Assembly (NCBI GenBank): GCA_916613615.1
Contig: OU744721.1
Location: 78,497,060-78,561,059, forward strand
Direction of reading: 5' to 3'
Length of the DNA stretch: 64,000 nt
DNA from: Steromphala cineraria
Taxonomy: Eukaryota > Mollusca > Gastropoda > Trochida > Trochidae
In this document: one piece after another, positions 52,501 through 63,616 of the stretch
Position numbering within the stretch: the stretch's first letter is position 1
Layout of the letters: every line of letters starts with the position of its first letter
Notes under the pieces: model-generated
Database searches by the model: none
What the model was told of the DNA's origin: nothing
The model's input: the letters and a program-made list of their open reading frames with translations, nothing else
Made by a program: the position numbers and the translations under genes

Positions 52501-55500
52501 TTTACAAAAATATTTGTCAGCCATTTCTCACATGCATTGACACATCCTATAATATGCACAGTTGAGAAATGAAGGCACTTGTAGCTACGGAAGGCATTGG
52601 TGTGCTACAGAAGACTCATGTCCAAATAAGAATGCATATGGCATTCTAAAATTAGATGCAAGTCTCATATTTATTATTAATTTGAAATCAGTCATTGATG
52701 TTTGATATGTTCAAATCAACTAAGGAAGATAAGTTTATTGGTTGTTTGCCTCGAGAGGATGCCTTAGTTCATATGGATGACAACCAAGAGCCAATCAGGT
52801 CTCAAAGGTATTGTTGCACTTTATTTTTTTTTACAAATTTGTAGTTTATGTCTCTTATTGGGATCATCCTTACTGGACCTTTAAATGTGCTACAAACAGT
52901 TTTTTGGACCCAGAGCAAAGCGTTGACATCTTAAAACAATACCCTGGGATGATTTGAAGACACTAGTGGGATTGACGACACAATAATACGGAAACGCTAC
53001 CCTGAGGAGATGATGACATCATCCGCCCTGCCCACAAAGTAGAGGTAATCGTCCTCATCCATGTAGGCTCGGTCCCCGGTCAGGTAGAAGTCACCCATGA
53101 ATCTCGACGCTGTTCTCTCTGGGTCATCCTGTTGGTCAGGGCAAAACTTTACTGTAGTATGCTTACTATATTTCATCCAACAAATTTTTATCTCAAATAT
53201 AACCCCAGCTTTGATTACAAACCAGGGAGTGCTAAGGTTAATGGTTTAATCATATTTATTCACAAAAGTTTTAGGTTTGGCAAACACATATTCCTATTTT
53301 AATGACTCTTCCTACAATCTACAGAAATATACATAAAATAAAATGTGTGGTTGGTATTGTTGCATATAGAAGGATCCATAAACATTGTTAAAAAGTAAAA
53401 GCATAATTTGAAAAAATGCAGTAAAAGACATAACTAGTAACTTTACATTTAAAACATTTAAAAATGAAGATTATAAAAAAATCAGAAAATCTGTGTGAGT
53501 GTACTCCAATAAGTAACTGAATCAATAAACAAAAACAAAAAGTGATAACATTAAATATCAAAATTTTTGAAAGTATCATCTCACAACATATGAAGGGAGG
53601 AAAGAACACCCAATATACTCACCAACATATGACAATAAAATCAAGTAAAAGAGGGTAGGACAAGATAACTCACAAGATATTTAGAGAAGAGTCCGACAGG
53701 GCGATCAGGCTTACACCGAACTCCGAGTTCCCCCTCCTCCCCTCGCGGCAACACATTCCCCTCCTCATCCAGGATCTGGTCAAACATTCACAAATATCAA
53801 TCCATTTAATTATTGTGTCTGTTTACAAAATACATTCTGGTCTTATGAAAGGAGAAGAGAGAAAAAGGGAGAAACATGAAAGTTTGAATGTCTATACCTT
53901 TCATGTTTCAGGACTTAAGGGGATAAAAAAAGATTCTTCTGAACATTGAAGGGGCAGTAGTGCGATTTTTTTATTTTTTTTATATTTTCTATTTTTTACT
54001 TATAATTGTATGTTGATGTTAAATGTATTATTTTGATAGTGTCAAATATCTCATTATACTAACCAATCATTCAAAATCAGAGAATAAATCATTAAGATTA
54101 ACATAAATTTCCTGTGCGGCCATTTTTGTGTGAACATCTTCAATTCATTTTGTGTAAGAAAAAGGAATGACATGGCTGGACCATACATTATATATTTGAT
54201 TTATTACTGCTTCATTTGATTTAAATACCTTGTCTTTTAATTGGAACCATTTATTTTCATTTTCCTAATATCACCTAATATTCCCCCTACATCAATATCA
54301 CTGCCCTTTAATGTTTGAGGAGGGGAACCAAGAAAATCTTGTTGAACTTTAAAGCAGAGGAAATCAAACATCCAAAACATTGACATATTACCTACAGTAA
54401 ATTACTTACAGCAAGATTATTATTATTATATCATTATATCGAATATTCATATAGATATAGCCAAATGTGGCATAAAAAAATAATTCACTCACTCACTCGT
54501 TAAACTTAACTTAGGAAGGATCAGGACACACAACATCAAACTCTTTTGTAAACATAACTTTAGTGTGAGCATGATGTTCCAAGCATTACCTCAAGATCTA
54601 TTCCCGGTGCAGCTTTACCCATCGAACTATCCCGATGAGGGATGCACTTGAAGCTTCCGCACAGCAGAGTCTGTAACACATGTACAACATCGTTGATTCA
54701 GTGAAGGTGAAACTGAAAGTGTGCTGAGGTCTAGCGGTATAATGCATCAGGCAATCAGGTATCATAAACTGTTAAAGCAGGTTACAAACTGCATAGTCTG
54801 ATCTGAGTATTAAACTGTATCATACAAACTTTGACAAGATTGTCTGTAACTCATAGTCTCTGTCTGAAAATGCTAAGAAAAAGGTCATGGAATTCTAAGA
54901 CCTCGGCAGGCACAAGCTTCTCGGGGCAGTTTGAAAACAACTTGTAATTCTATGACTTGTGCAGAGACATAGAGAATCTCACCCAAGTGTCTTCTGATAT
55001 CAAATAAATCAACACAAGTTGATAAAAGTAACAAATATCTGAGGCTTACCGAGGATATTTTACTTTTATCAACAAGTGTTGATATATTTAATATCAGAAG
55101 ACACGAGGGTGAGATTCTATTTATCAAATTAGCATGAAAAATGTACATCTTTGAAGACAGCATAGCCCTAAAACTCCTGAACCAGTGATGGCACAGTATT
55201 GTGACGTCGTTGTGTTTATGACATCATAGCATTGTGACGTCATTACTGATGATGAAAATTTTTTGTGATGTCATGTATTTTCGGATCACAGGGCATTGTT
55301 CAAAATCTACTGTCAAAGCGGTATCTCCTACGAGATATCTCTTGATCTTCCACAAGCGATATCTCCTGTGGAACATAGTTATGGATGATAAAAATAAGCT
55401 TCTTCGGACAGTTTGAATATTATTTTTGGCACTTATTTCCACAAAATTCACTGTCTCTGTCTGATTATTCTTTTAAGACAATCATAGAATTCTATGACTC

Positions 55501-58500
55501 GTGCAGAGACATAAGCCCTAAAGGAGGGTGGAAACTGTTTGTCACTAATAACTACATTGTTACCACAACACTCACCGTCTCTGTCTGTCCGTAGCCTTCA
55601 TACAGCATCTGTCCAGTTCCCTTCTTCCATACTTCAATAACCTCGGGATTCTGTAACATCAGAAAGATGTGTGCTTAAACCTAGTTTAGATACCCAAATC
55701 AATATATTGGGTCCCTCTTCCCCCTTAATCATTAGTGGGTTTAGTGTTTGGGTAAATGTTTCCATGGGTAATCTAATGTAAAGCCCAGGGTAGTTTTCAG
55801 CAGCATCAAGGTAATGACAAAGTTGAATATCAACAGCTTAACAAGATTAAATTTCAGTAACTTAAACTATTTTTAGTAGAATATGTACTGTCAAAGCCTT
55901 TTGTTTTAAACATATTTTATGCACAAAGATTGGACACAATTTGTCCAACTTGGAACAACCTATCGTCGGTATTTACAATATTGAATAACATGTATAGGTA
56001 CACAGTGTCAAGGCTTCTTCAAATCAGGGTACTATGGATTACTTTTGGAGAAGATGATAAAAGCTTAGAGCAATAGATACAAAACTTTGCTTACATTTTA
56101 GCTCAATTTTCACAATCTGTAGCTTTTACTTACTAAAAGAAAACAAGTTTAAAGGTGTGAACAAAAACAATTAATAATTGCTATTGGCAAAGGAATATTT
56201 TTCTCTGGTATTGAGGCTATAAAATAGCTGTGGCAAGAGCTAAGCTTCTTTCAGGGAGATTTTGTTGAAAGTAGTGTTAGTATCAACACTGAATGGTGAC
56301 AACCATTGCAATAAAGAAGTTGACTATCCATAAACTTTGGTTTCCTTACATTTATATGTTTAACAAATGTTAAATGTCTTTTAAAAGGACTGATAAATGG
56401 ATGCCAGATGATTTGTCAGTCCTTGAGCAAACTGAAAGACTCTCAAGCATTGAAGTTGAACAAGGTCAGCAAATACCGTAATTTCTCTATTAATTCAAAA
56501 GATTTTCAGAAAATGTCTATGGTTGAACTAATTTCACTTTTGGTGGCTCATTTGGTACTATGTTTGAAATATTAGATAGATATCAGGAAATTATATCATA
56601 TATAATTAATTCATAGCTTCCATAGATGACCACATGAAAATGTCATAGTGATCATAATGAATATACTATTAATTGATTACTGCAGCAGAGAACATTACAC
56701 ATTGCAATTATTAATTTTATTTTTGCAAATTAAACCATTATTTTCAGCAGTGGTTGAATCACAGGAACATAAACTTTTGGTAGTTGGTTGAATTTTTAGA
56801 TGTGATTTGAACCTGTGACATCAGAACAATAGTATAGGGTCAAATTATTCGTGATGTCGAATTGATAGAGAAATTACGGTATATATTTTTTGCTAAGATT
56901 TCAAAATCTGCAAGCAGAGATAACAACATTGGTGCATGACCATCCCTCATTTGTGTTCAAGATAATTACTTCGTTAACAGAAAATCTCATTATTTTGATA
57001 TGCCAGGGGAAACTAATTAAAAACACAAACCTACTAATGCCGATAAGTCTAAATACAAGACAGGATAATTAATTATAGTCTTAGATAACAACGTGTTCAG
57101 TTGACCTTAGTTCCGATAATGGACAGTTCATAAAAATTCTCTTCACAAAAAAAGGTTTCATAATAAATAGTTTAATTAGATGTCTGCATCACACAACTTG
57201 ACAAAGTGTCACAATCTAAATGCAGACACCAGGTAAAATACTCACTTTTGTGACAACTAGATACTATAAAACACAGTATACACATCAAACTGTGAAATTG
57301 TTTGGTCCTTAAAGGGACAGTCCCATCAGGGTATTTTTTGTGGAAACGAAATTCAAGAGGACACGATGATGCATTATATTCTTAGTCAAAGTGTTAAATT
57401 TAGAACAACTAAAATGTTACCCTCCCAAACATCTATGAAATAAGTGTGAAATAACCATGTAATAATCATATATAAAAAAAATACTTCGATAGGACTGTAC
57501 CTTTAAGTTTAAATCTGTATACAATACATTTAGGTTGCAAAATTTGAGTATAACTGAGGCACTTGAAATAACTAGCAATTTTTTAATCATTTTACTTCTG
57601 TTCCATGTATGTATTATTCATAAGAGAAGGTTTAAAGTTACTGTTTCTGCTTCTCTGAAAGGTAAGAACAATTACCAACGCCTAATTAGGAGACATCAAC
57701 TACTCATGTCTGGAGACAAGGTAAAAACAGTCAATTAACTGGGACTGTTATGACGAGTTAGCATATTTCTGTGCTTCTGCCCTCAAGGAGACATACGATA
57801 CCTTTGGGTGCTTACATACCAATCTAAGTAACAATTTAGCTAAGTTAATTATAGGATATCTAACGAGCTTCCCCTATCATATCAAGTTTATGTCCCTAGT
57901 GAAATAATTTTGCTTTGTCACGAGCCTTGGCGAGTGACAAAACAAAATTATTTCACGAGGGACATAAACTTGATATGAAAGGGGAACGAGTTATGTATCC
58001 TATTTATTACCAACTTAAATTTCAGACGATTTATTGCTTTTTTAAACAACTTTTTATTGTGCCTATAAAGAGACGAAACGGCGGATGAATATCAAACCAC
58101 GTCACAGCCTCAATTATTATACTATTACGACGTTAAATATTCACATTTTAATATTCTACCCTACGTTAATTCATAGTGTCTGGTGAAATGTAAATAATAA
58201 GCACTTTTGTCGTGAACGAAGCGTACGTGAATATAAAATCTCACTGCGCGAGAACAGTCAGAGTTATCTTTCTTTGATCAACGGCATGTCATGGCGGCCG
58301 CCATTTGCCTGTATCTTTTCGTCAAAATGTGTAAACAGCCGCCTTCAAAGTAAGTTTAAGATGCTTATCATTGTTCAAACGCGTTTTGTTTTGAAGAAAT
58401 TGTGTCTAAAGAATATTCAGTTGTCTTTATATTCTATAGATAACAAGCAATGTCTGTCTGTGTCATTTTTGGGCGACATGGATCAAATTAATGAAATTCG

Positions 58501-61500
58501 GTGATCAAATTGTGCTGAATTTAAACCCTTTTGTCTTTATATGAGCCTTGAGATATCAGTAAGATGTTTTATTGCAGGTCTGTTGTCCTCCGATTTATTC
58601 CTTAACAATTCGATAAGGAAGATTAAAAAAATAAACTGAAAGTTTGAAGAATGACTCCGTCTCACTCAGTTCCATTCGAATTTGGTTGTGAATGAAAACA
58701 CGTTCGTTTTATGAATGAATAAAGTAGTCCGGAGAATGTCAAAGTTCACCGCAAGCCAATCAAATCACTTTAAAGTGTTATGACCCATATGTGTCATAAC
58801 ACATTGTTATGAAACCCCTTTACGAAGTACCACGTGGGTAATAATATACATTTATAATTTTCAAAAAGCTGACTTCAATATTATTTCACTACTTTCCAAT
58901 AAAATTAAAACTTACAGTTGTGACAAATCATTGAGTAAAAAAATGAAGATTCTATGCATTTTTAAAGTCATATGCATAAAGAGAACAACCGACTAGTGTT
59001 GCAAGTGTAATATATAACTCTTTATCCCACTTGATGAGACAAACATTTTATGTGAGAAATTGTTGTAACTAGAAAGTGTTTTTACTCGTAAAAACAGATG
59101 TCTCCCCCAAACACCATTTCAGCTGAATTTTGTTTTTGAAAATACCTTATAGTTTTTGTAACTCAACTAAATCCATATTCCTTCTATAAAACAACAAACT
59201 GTAAGTTTTAGTTCTATTTATGAAAATTACCTTTCCCTTTAAAAAGACAATGCCCAACCTGTTGAAACTCTAAGAAAGAAATTGAAACCCCAATATGATA
59301 TGAATAGGATTTATAGCACATTTTATGAACATTGGTCAAGTAGTTTCAGTGTTACGCTTCGGAAACTAACCATACCCTTCAAAATGACAAAGATCAAACT
59401 GTTGCCATTTTTTACAAAAATTTGAAACCGGACACGGATGCGGACGGGAACTGAGCCAAAACCAATATGTCTCCCGACCCTTCAGGGGAAGACATAATTT
59501 GAGTCAACTCCTGAATACGCTTGTTGCCTTGACAACATCATGACACCATAAGCATGTTATATCAACACATTGTCTATGTGGAAAGAATAACACTAGTGAC
59601 TAGTCTTTTATCACTCGACTTATGTAAGTAATTCCTACATTTGTTCAAATAACTGTTTTTCCCAACTAGGCCTTTATGAAATCATTGCAAAAATATACTT
59701 TAAATTGCCTTTGTTCAGGTAAACTGCCCAAAATTTACATATTTCAATACATTTCAAAACCTGCTATAGCTTACGTCACTCTCAGCAATGCGTGTGACAA
59801 TAAACCAGCAACGCTCTTTTCGCCTGAATTTGCAGTTGCACGTGCATTGCCATAGCAATTTTACAATTGACAACAGAAGTTATGAATGATCTCGTAAGAA
59901 TAGTAGCTTGTTACACGCATTTGTGTCTGTAAACTTAAAGGAAACCAAGTTTCTTTTCAATCATTTTATGAATTTTTAAATCATTTAGATAAAAGTAGTA
60001 GAGGACATAAGATATAAAATTATTGTACATTATACAATGTATTCTAATGGACGGTACTGAGATTACAGATCATTTACATACTATAGCTTGCATCAGAAAC
60101 ATACATTTCAACTTGGAAATAATATCAAGGTGTGAGAAAATGGCACGTTTTTCTCTCCTGTAAATTCATATATTTCAGGGGATTTTACAAAAACTGTCTG
60201 AAACACAAGTTGGGAAAAACCATGGTGAATGAATATTTAAAATACAAATACTGGTTAGTTCCAAAAAAAATTTATTTGCCAAAAAGCAGTTTATTTCTAT
60301 TTCCGTGAGTACTATAGAATCACATTCTGATGTTATCTTAACGAGTGTCCTTGTCAATGATAGTGATCTGATTGTTGAGTATAATGATAATACCGTTCGG
60401 TTCTGCTTTAATTCTGCTATTTCAAAGAAAATATTATAATATACTAGAAGAACAAGTAAAAAAAGAAAAGATCATTGATTTTTTGGAAGTTGTGCTTACA
60501 GATGATGTAAAATGAAAATATCACTTGAAATGCATATGTTTGACTCCTATAGATTTTTCATGTACAATTTGACACATTGAGAAACTATAAATTGATACCT
60601 TAAACCATTTTCTTTTAAACTCATAAAATAGATATATTGCATAGTTAATTTTTTCTCTAATTATATCATTTATATAGAATACTAAATGACGTCCTGTTTA
60701 ATAGCATTTTTATGAAACAAGTGTGTGGTATCAATACCATTCACAAGTTGCATAGAAATATTATTAAACCGGACTGAGTTTACTTTTTTATTTATTACTC
60801 ACAGAATCACATCATCAATAATAAAAAAAGAATTTCGCCATCATGGCCATTTCGACCGCTCTGCTAACACTGTGATGTCATGTTAAATGATTATGACGTC
60901 ATTCTGATGCATGTAGTTCGGTCAGCATGCGATGTAATTAAACAGTGTGTAACATTGTAAATTTATCAAACAGTGATATCTTAAATGGGTAAGTAATAAC
61001 ATATCTTAAGGATAAGGTTTTAAAGTAATCCTCCCGAATACAGAGATACAGACCACAGGTTCCCCAGCACAGAGACAATGGCGGAGATGAGGGAAGGAGT
61101 AGCGTGAGAGATCCAGCTTCACAAGGCTGCGGTAGGCGGTCGGGGCGTTGCAGAAGTGACTTATGGGATAGTCAGATAAAACCTGCAAATAGAAACAATC
61201 CTTGAAAACCCATCAGTGAATGTCTCCGTGTTGAGCTCCAACACTTACCCTGATATCCATCGACCAATAAGCTTCGCATGGCTATACATAACCAGTTAAA
61301 AATTGTGTGCATTCAGCAATAGCTGCAGCACTTAGATGAGAATTCACAAGAGTGCGGTTCAAGTTGACTAAAGGGTGTTCTATTAGGTCATGAATATAAG
61401 GCCACGCTGCCACTACTACTGCTAGGCTTGCAAACAAACAAATAATAATGTGCATACTTATATTGCGCTTATTCCATTTTCTAAGACATGCTCCAAGCGC

Positions 61501-63115
61501 TACATTATCTCCAGTCAGAATTGTCTTGCGTTTATTCAGTAAGTGTAGACTTGCTGAATGAGAAACTAGACTGTATTACGGTAAATAGATGAAAAACACA
61601 ATCACTCATGAAGCAGGCTAAGGACCAATCAGAATTGAAGGAATGTCCCTAACCTGGAGAGTCTGAGCGGGGTCGAAAGCGGAGTAGTTGTAGATGAAGA
61701 CACATGATCCACTGATCCAGGGACTGAACACGTTGCTGTACGCAGACTTGGCCCACCCGGTGTCCGACATGTTCCACATGATTGACTGAGCTGTCAACAA
61801 CAGGTAGTACCTGAAGAAGAGAAGGAGATCAAGAAATCTTCTGGTTTCAGGTCAATGACCTACCAATTTTGCCTTTCACTTAAAAAAACAAATTAGCTCA
61901 GAATGTGGCTTGGCTTTCTGAAAAAGTTCTGTAACTTTTTGCAATTATGTTTTAAGTCAATGATTCAAGGAAACTGAATTTTAAGAAGATTTTAAGATTT
62001 TGTAACCCTGAAAAGTTGTATAAACGCGAAACATGAAATTACATGTTAAGACTAGGCCTGGAATAATAGTAAGTTTCTGACAAATAATTGTTTTAAAGTG
62101 TACATAAGTTGGTATAAGCTGAAAATTTAACACCAGAAATCAGGGGGTCAAAGAGGGGGGTCGGCCTATACTTGGGTTATATGATGCACATTATATGATT
62201 TATCACACAATGGATGGTGTTCTCGGCATAATAAAGCCAACGGATATTTTCGATATCCGTTGGGGTCATATACGGATAGAGATGCAAATTTCAAAGGTCA
62301 AGGTCGGAACTTCTTTTGAAAATTCCGATGACGTCACAAGCGTTAATATTTTGAACGCCTTTGGTAACGGGGAGAGACATGAAAATATAAATTATACAAT
62401 GCATAGAGATTAATTTAAGAAAAACCAACAACGCTGTATGGTCTTTAGTCATATATGTATTACTTAGCAGTGCAAAAACATTGCCATCGTGAGATGAATG
62501 GACCGACCAAACAATTTTACTCACAGGTACTAAAGGCACTTCAAGATTCATGTTTAAACACTTCATTTACCGTTCTTTGGTGTTCTTTACTTTAGGCTTG
62601 TTTAGTTTGGATTAGAGACTGCATAGCCTATCTTCTAGTTAATTCTATTTTGTCAATTCACTGTCGCAGCCATTACACCGTTCATTTGCATATATCAATG
62701 CGCGCATCTTTTGAAACGATGTGAACTATCAAAATGGTACTTTCAAGCATTTTTGTCGAATAAAATTTAAAATGACATTGTATGATAAAGAAGTTATCAT
62801 GCTTCTGTGTTTTGGGATCGTAAATATCCTGCATTAGGAATAAACACTATGTATTTAGCTCGAAAAAAGGCTCGCAAAAAACAATGTTTATTCCTAATGC
62901 AGGATATTTACGATCCCAAAACACACTCTCATGATAACCTCTATAGACATTGTAGTTTAATCAATTTAAGACAAAACCAGACCACTGACTAACCTTGCTG
63001 TGATCACGTGCCCAATCGGGTAACTGACGTGAGTATGCTCTGTCATCTTTGGATCACCTGTCGTACCACTTGTGAAGAAAAGGGTCATTGGGTCGTCTCC
63101 CCTTGTATTGACGCA
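49426..63115 (-). CDS. Acyl-CoA synthetase, medium-chain (ACSM) family, C-terminal 365 residues
   Basis: Ten exons were joined by consensus splice sites with matching phases: 62994-63115, 61654-61810, 61054-61182, 55576-55650, 54590-54670, 53674-53775, 53001-53128, 52296-52395, 50298-50417, 49426-49509. The 1098 nt give 365 residues plus stop. ACSM proteins are usually about 570-590, so roughly 210 N-terminal residues, including any mitochondrial targeting peptide, lie beyond the window. Motifs in order: [12 protein letters not shown] (AMP-binding loop), [49 protein letters not shown] (hinge), APYKYPRK and [10 protein letters not shown] with the catalytic Lys. These enzymes activate medium-chain or aromatic acids to acyl-CoA through an acyl-AMP, normally in the mitochondrial matrix. 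Nothing in the visible part is broken. Member (ACSM2/3/4 type) not resolved. Confidence 0.93.
49890..50177. repeat. Inverted-repeat element in the last ACSM intron
   Basis: The outer arm atttatgaatcagtctaagt aaacctac matches, inverted, ggtttacttaaattgattta tgaat at 50150-50175. The inner arm tctagaaaggtctagtag (49958) matches ctactagacctttctaga (50096). A long stem with a middle of about 120 bp. Confidence 0.6.
50298..50417 (-). CDS. ACSM exon, VVKAF to YKYPRK
   Basis: Acceptor CATCCAG, donor AAG/GTAACA. Codes [20 protein letters not shown] and [20 protein letters not shown], phase 0 on both sides. Confidence 0.93.
50418..51592 (-). other. ACSM intron, no feature recognised
   Basis: AT-rich intron sequence 5' (on the minus strand) of the V-V-K-A-F exon. 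Confidence 0.4.
51593..52105 (+). repeat. Three-unit diverged R2 array in an ACSM intron
   Basis: Begins agagccattgggtctgtagc tcatcaggct as at 41140. R2-type units follow ('cctgatgcttcttgacaaaa', 'gtgtggcccctggggtcctt', 'ggtcacagggtcacc'). It ends 'ttagctcattgggtc'. An older relative of the main array. Confidence 0.7.
52146..52200 (-). mobile_element. 55-bp 5'-truncated retroposon with (ACTC)n tail, copy 2
   Basis: Inverted copy of the element at 19658-19716 (tgagtgagc, cgccgcttgggcaatat). Flanked by agaatagaagag (52134-52145) and agaatggaagag (52201-52212), an 11/12 target duplication. Confidence 0.65.
52296..52395 (-). CDS. ACSM exon, [10 protein letters not shown] region
   Basis: Acceptor TTGCAG, donor GAG/GTCTCA. 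Codes (G)[16 protein letters not shown], then [17 protein letters not shown]. Entry phase 2, exit phase 0. Confidence 0.92.
53001..53128 (-). CDS. ACSM exon, TGDR and hinge region
   Basis: Acceptor CCAACAG, donor CAGG/GTAGCG. Codes [20 protein letters not shown] and [20 protein letters not shown], then SS. Exit phase 2 (GG completed to Gly). Confidence 0.93.
53674..53775 (-). CDS. ACSM exon, [13 protein letters not shown] region
   Basis: Acceptor GACCAG, donor CTT/GTGAGT. Codes [20 protein letters not shown] and [14 protein letters not shown], phase 0 on both sides. Confidence 0.93.
53947..54311 (+). mobile_element. MITE family A, copy 8 (diverged)
   Basis: Start gaaggggcagtagtgcgatt. The right end is degraded (atcactgccctttaa). 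Internal landmarks retained. Confidence 0.75.
54440..54499 (+). mobile_element. (ACTC)n-tailed retroposon, copy 3 (diverged)
   Basis: 'atagccaaatgtggcataaa' then aattcactcactcactc, the same body and tail pattern as copy 1 with several substitutions. No target duplication found. Confidence 0.45.
54590..54670 (-). CDS. ACSM exon after YGQTET
   Basis: Acceptor GTTACAG, donor GAG/GTAATG. Codes [20 protein letters not shown] then APGIDLE, phase 0 on both sides. Confidence 0.9.
54969..55121. repeat. Foldback element in an ACSM intron
   Basis: Arm atagagaatctcacccaagt gtcttctgatat (54969 on) is repeated inverted to 55121. The neighbouring blocks 'aattctatgact(t/c)gtgcag' and 'gcttct(c/t)(g/c)gg(g/a)cagtttgaa' occur on both sides (54917-54970, 55397-55512), so a larger unit was duplicated. 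Confidence 0.6.
55576..55650 (-). CDS. ACSM exon, YGQTET motif
   Basis: Acceptor GTTACAG, donor ACG/GTGAGT. Codes [20 protein letters not shown] and GQTET, phase 0 on both sides. Confidence 0.93.
56475..56880. mobile_element. Inverted-repeat element with ACCGTAATTTCTCT ends
   Basis: accgtaatttctctattaat at the left and attgatagagaaattacggt at the right, both flanked by TA. About 406 bp, no coding capacity. Confidence 0.65.
57309..57506 (+). mobile_element. MITE family B, copy 3
   Basis: Ends ttaaagggacagtcccatca and cgataggactgtacctttaa, 198 bp, TTAA on both sides. Confidence 0.75.
57854..58000. repeat. Hairpin element, 68-bp arms and 12-bp loop
   Basis: Arm ggatatctaacgagcttccc through gctttgtcac pairs with gtgacaaaacaaaattattt through cgagttatgtatcc. 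Few mismatches, so recent. Confidence 0.75.
58232..58239 (+). promoter_or_regulatory. Candidate TATA box of a nested plus-strand transcript
   Basis: TATAAAAT is followed 28 bp later by an initiator-like TCAGAG and, at 58286, by an ATG inside 'catgtcatggcggccgccat'. The local CpG content is high for the region. Confidence 0.3.
58286..58349 (+). CDS. Possible short first exon, antisense within the ACSM intron
   Basis: ATG then 21 codons ([21 protein letters not shown]) to a consensus donor AAA/GTAAGT at 58350. No second exon was found and no family is recognised. It could be a real nested gene start or a CpG-rich element fragment. Confidence 0.25.
61054..61182 (-). CDS. ACSM exon, CAGEP region
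   Basis: Acceptor ATTTGCAG, donor GTG/GTCTGT. Codes [40 protein letters not shown] and EPV, phase 0 on both sides. Unlike its neighbours, the donor is weak. Confidence 0.9.
61654..61810 (-). CDS. ACSM exon, SDTGWAKS region
   Basis: Acceptor CTTCAG, donor CAG/GTTAGG. Codes [20 protein letters not shown] and [20 protein letters not shown], then [11 protein letters not shown]. Exits in phase 0. Confidence 0.92.
61811..62993 (-). other. ACSM intron with a hairpin element
   Basis: Contains the foldback at 62793-62938 and a small perfect stem at 62234-62263 (ccaacggatatt / aatatccgttgg type). Confidence 0.5.
62793..62938. repeat. Hairpin element, about 55-bp arms
   Basis: Arm gttatcatgcttctgtgttt tgggatcgtaaatatcctgc (62793 on) is repeated inverted in 62883-62938, ending gatcccaaaacacactctca tgataac. 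Loop about 35 bp. Confidence 0.7.
62994..63115 (-). CDS. ACSM exon with the AMP-binding loop
   Basis: Acceptor AATTAAAG at 63116-63117, donor AAG/GTTAG. Codes [20 protein letters not shown], then [20 protein letters not shown]. Exit phase 2 (AG joins G of the next exon to give Arg). Confidence 0.92.
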
Positions 63116-63298
63116 CTTTAATTAAAAAAAGATCAATCTATATACAAAGAAAGATTAATCTATAAATTATAAGATAAACTGACTTAATCAGTTTAGAGCC
63201 ATTCCTTGTGTTGCCAGGGTCATATATAACAAATTTTACCAATAGTGTTGTTGAAGGAAGTATCATTTTACAGATTTACATTTAAACGACGTCACATT

Positions 63299-63528
63299 GT
63301 AACATTAGGAAGGTTTGAAAATACAATTTTGATAACAAAACAGACACTTATGCATGTCAAAGACAGGAATGTAATTTAAGAAACTTATGTCAAGAACATT
63401 AATAACGAATTATTTCGTTTCGTTTTCAGTTTCGTTTCATCGCATTTCAAGATTTGTAACAACTCCTAATTTTAGTAGTTTCAGTAAAAAACATGGCCGA
63501 AAACAACGTGTTTGACTCGTTCATTACA
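63299..63528 (+). repeat. Probable 5' LTR of a second BEL/Pao-like element
   Basis: The right border is fixed by the primer site: LTR end 'cattaca', then TGGCGCCC. The left border is uncertain; TG at 63299 (tgtaacattaggaagg) is one candidate. The partner LTR lies outside the window. Confidence 0.4.
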
Positions 63529-63546
63529 TGGCGCCCAACGTGGGGC
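63529..63546 (+). other. tRNA-Lys-type primer binding site
   Basis: TGGCGCCCAACGTGGGGC is complementary to the 3' end of tRNA-Lys1,2, a primer known from several retroelements. It sits 71 bp before a gag ATG. Confidence 0.8.
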
Positions 63547-63616
63547 AAGAAATCATACATTTAAACAAACCAGTGACGTTCATAGACATTAAACATTCAG
63601 TGTTATCATCGCAATC

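Larger units (their letters stand above)
55651..61053 (-). other. Large ACSM intron
   Basis: 5.4 kb. It contains an inverted-repeat element (56475-56880), a MITE B copy, a 68-bp-arm hairpin and a possible nested plus-strand promoter. In 55651-56474 and 58360-61053 I recognise nothing. Confidence 0.7.
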
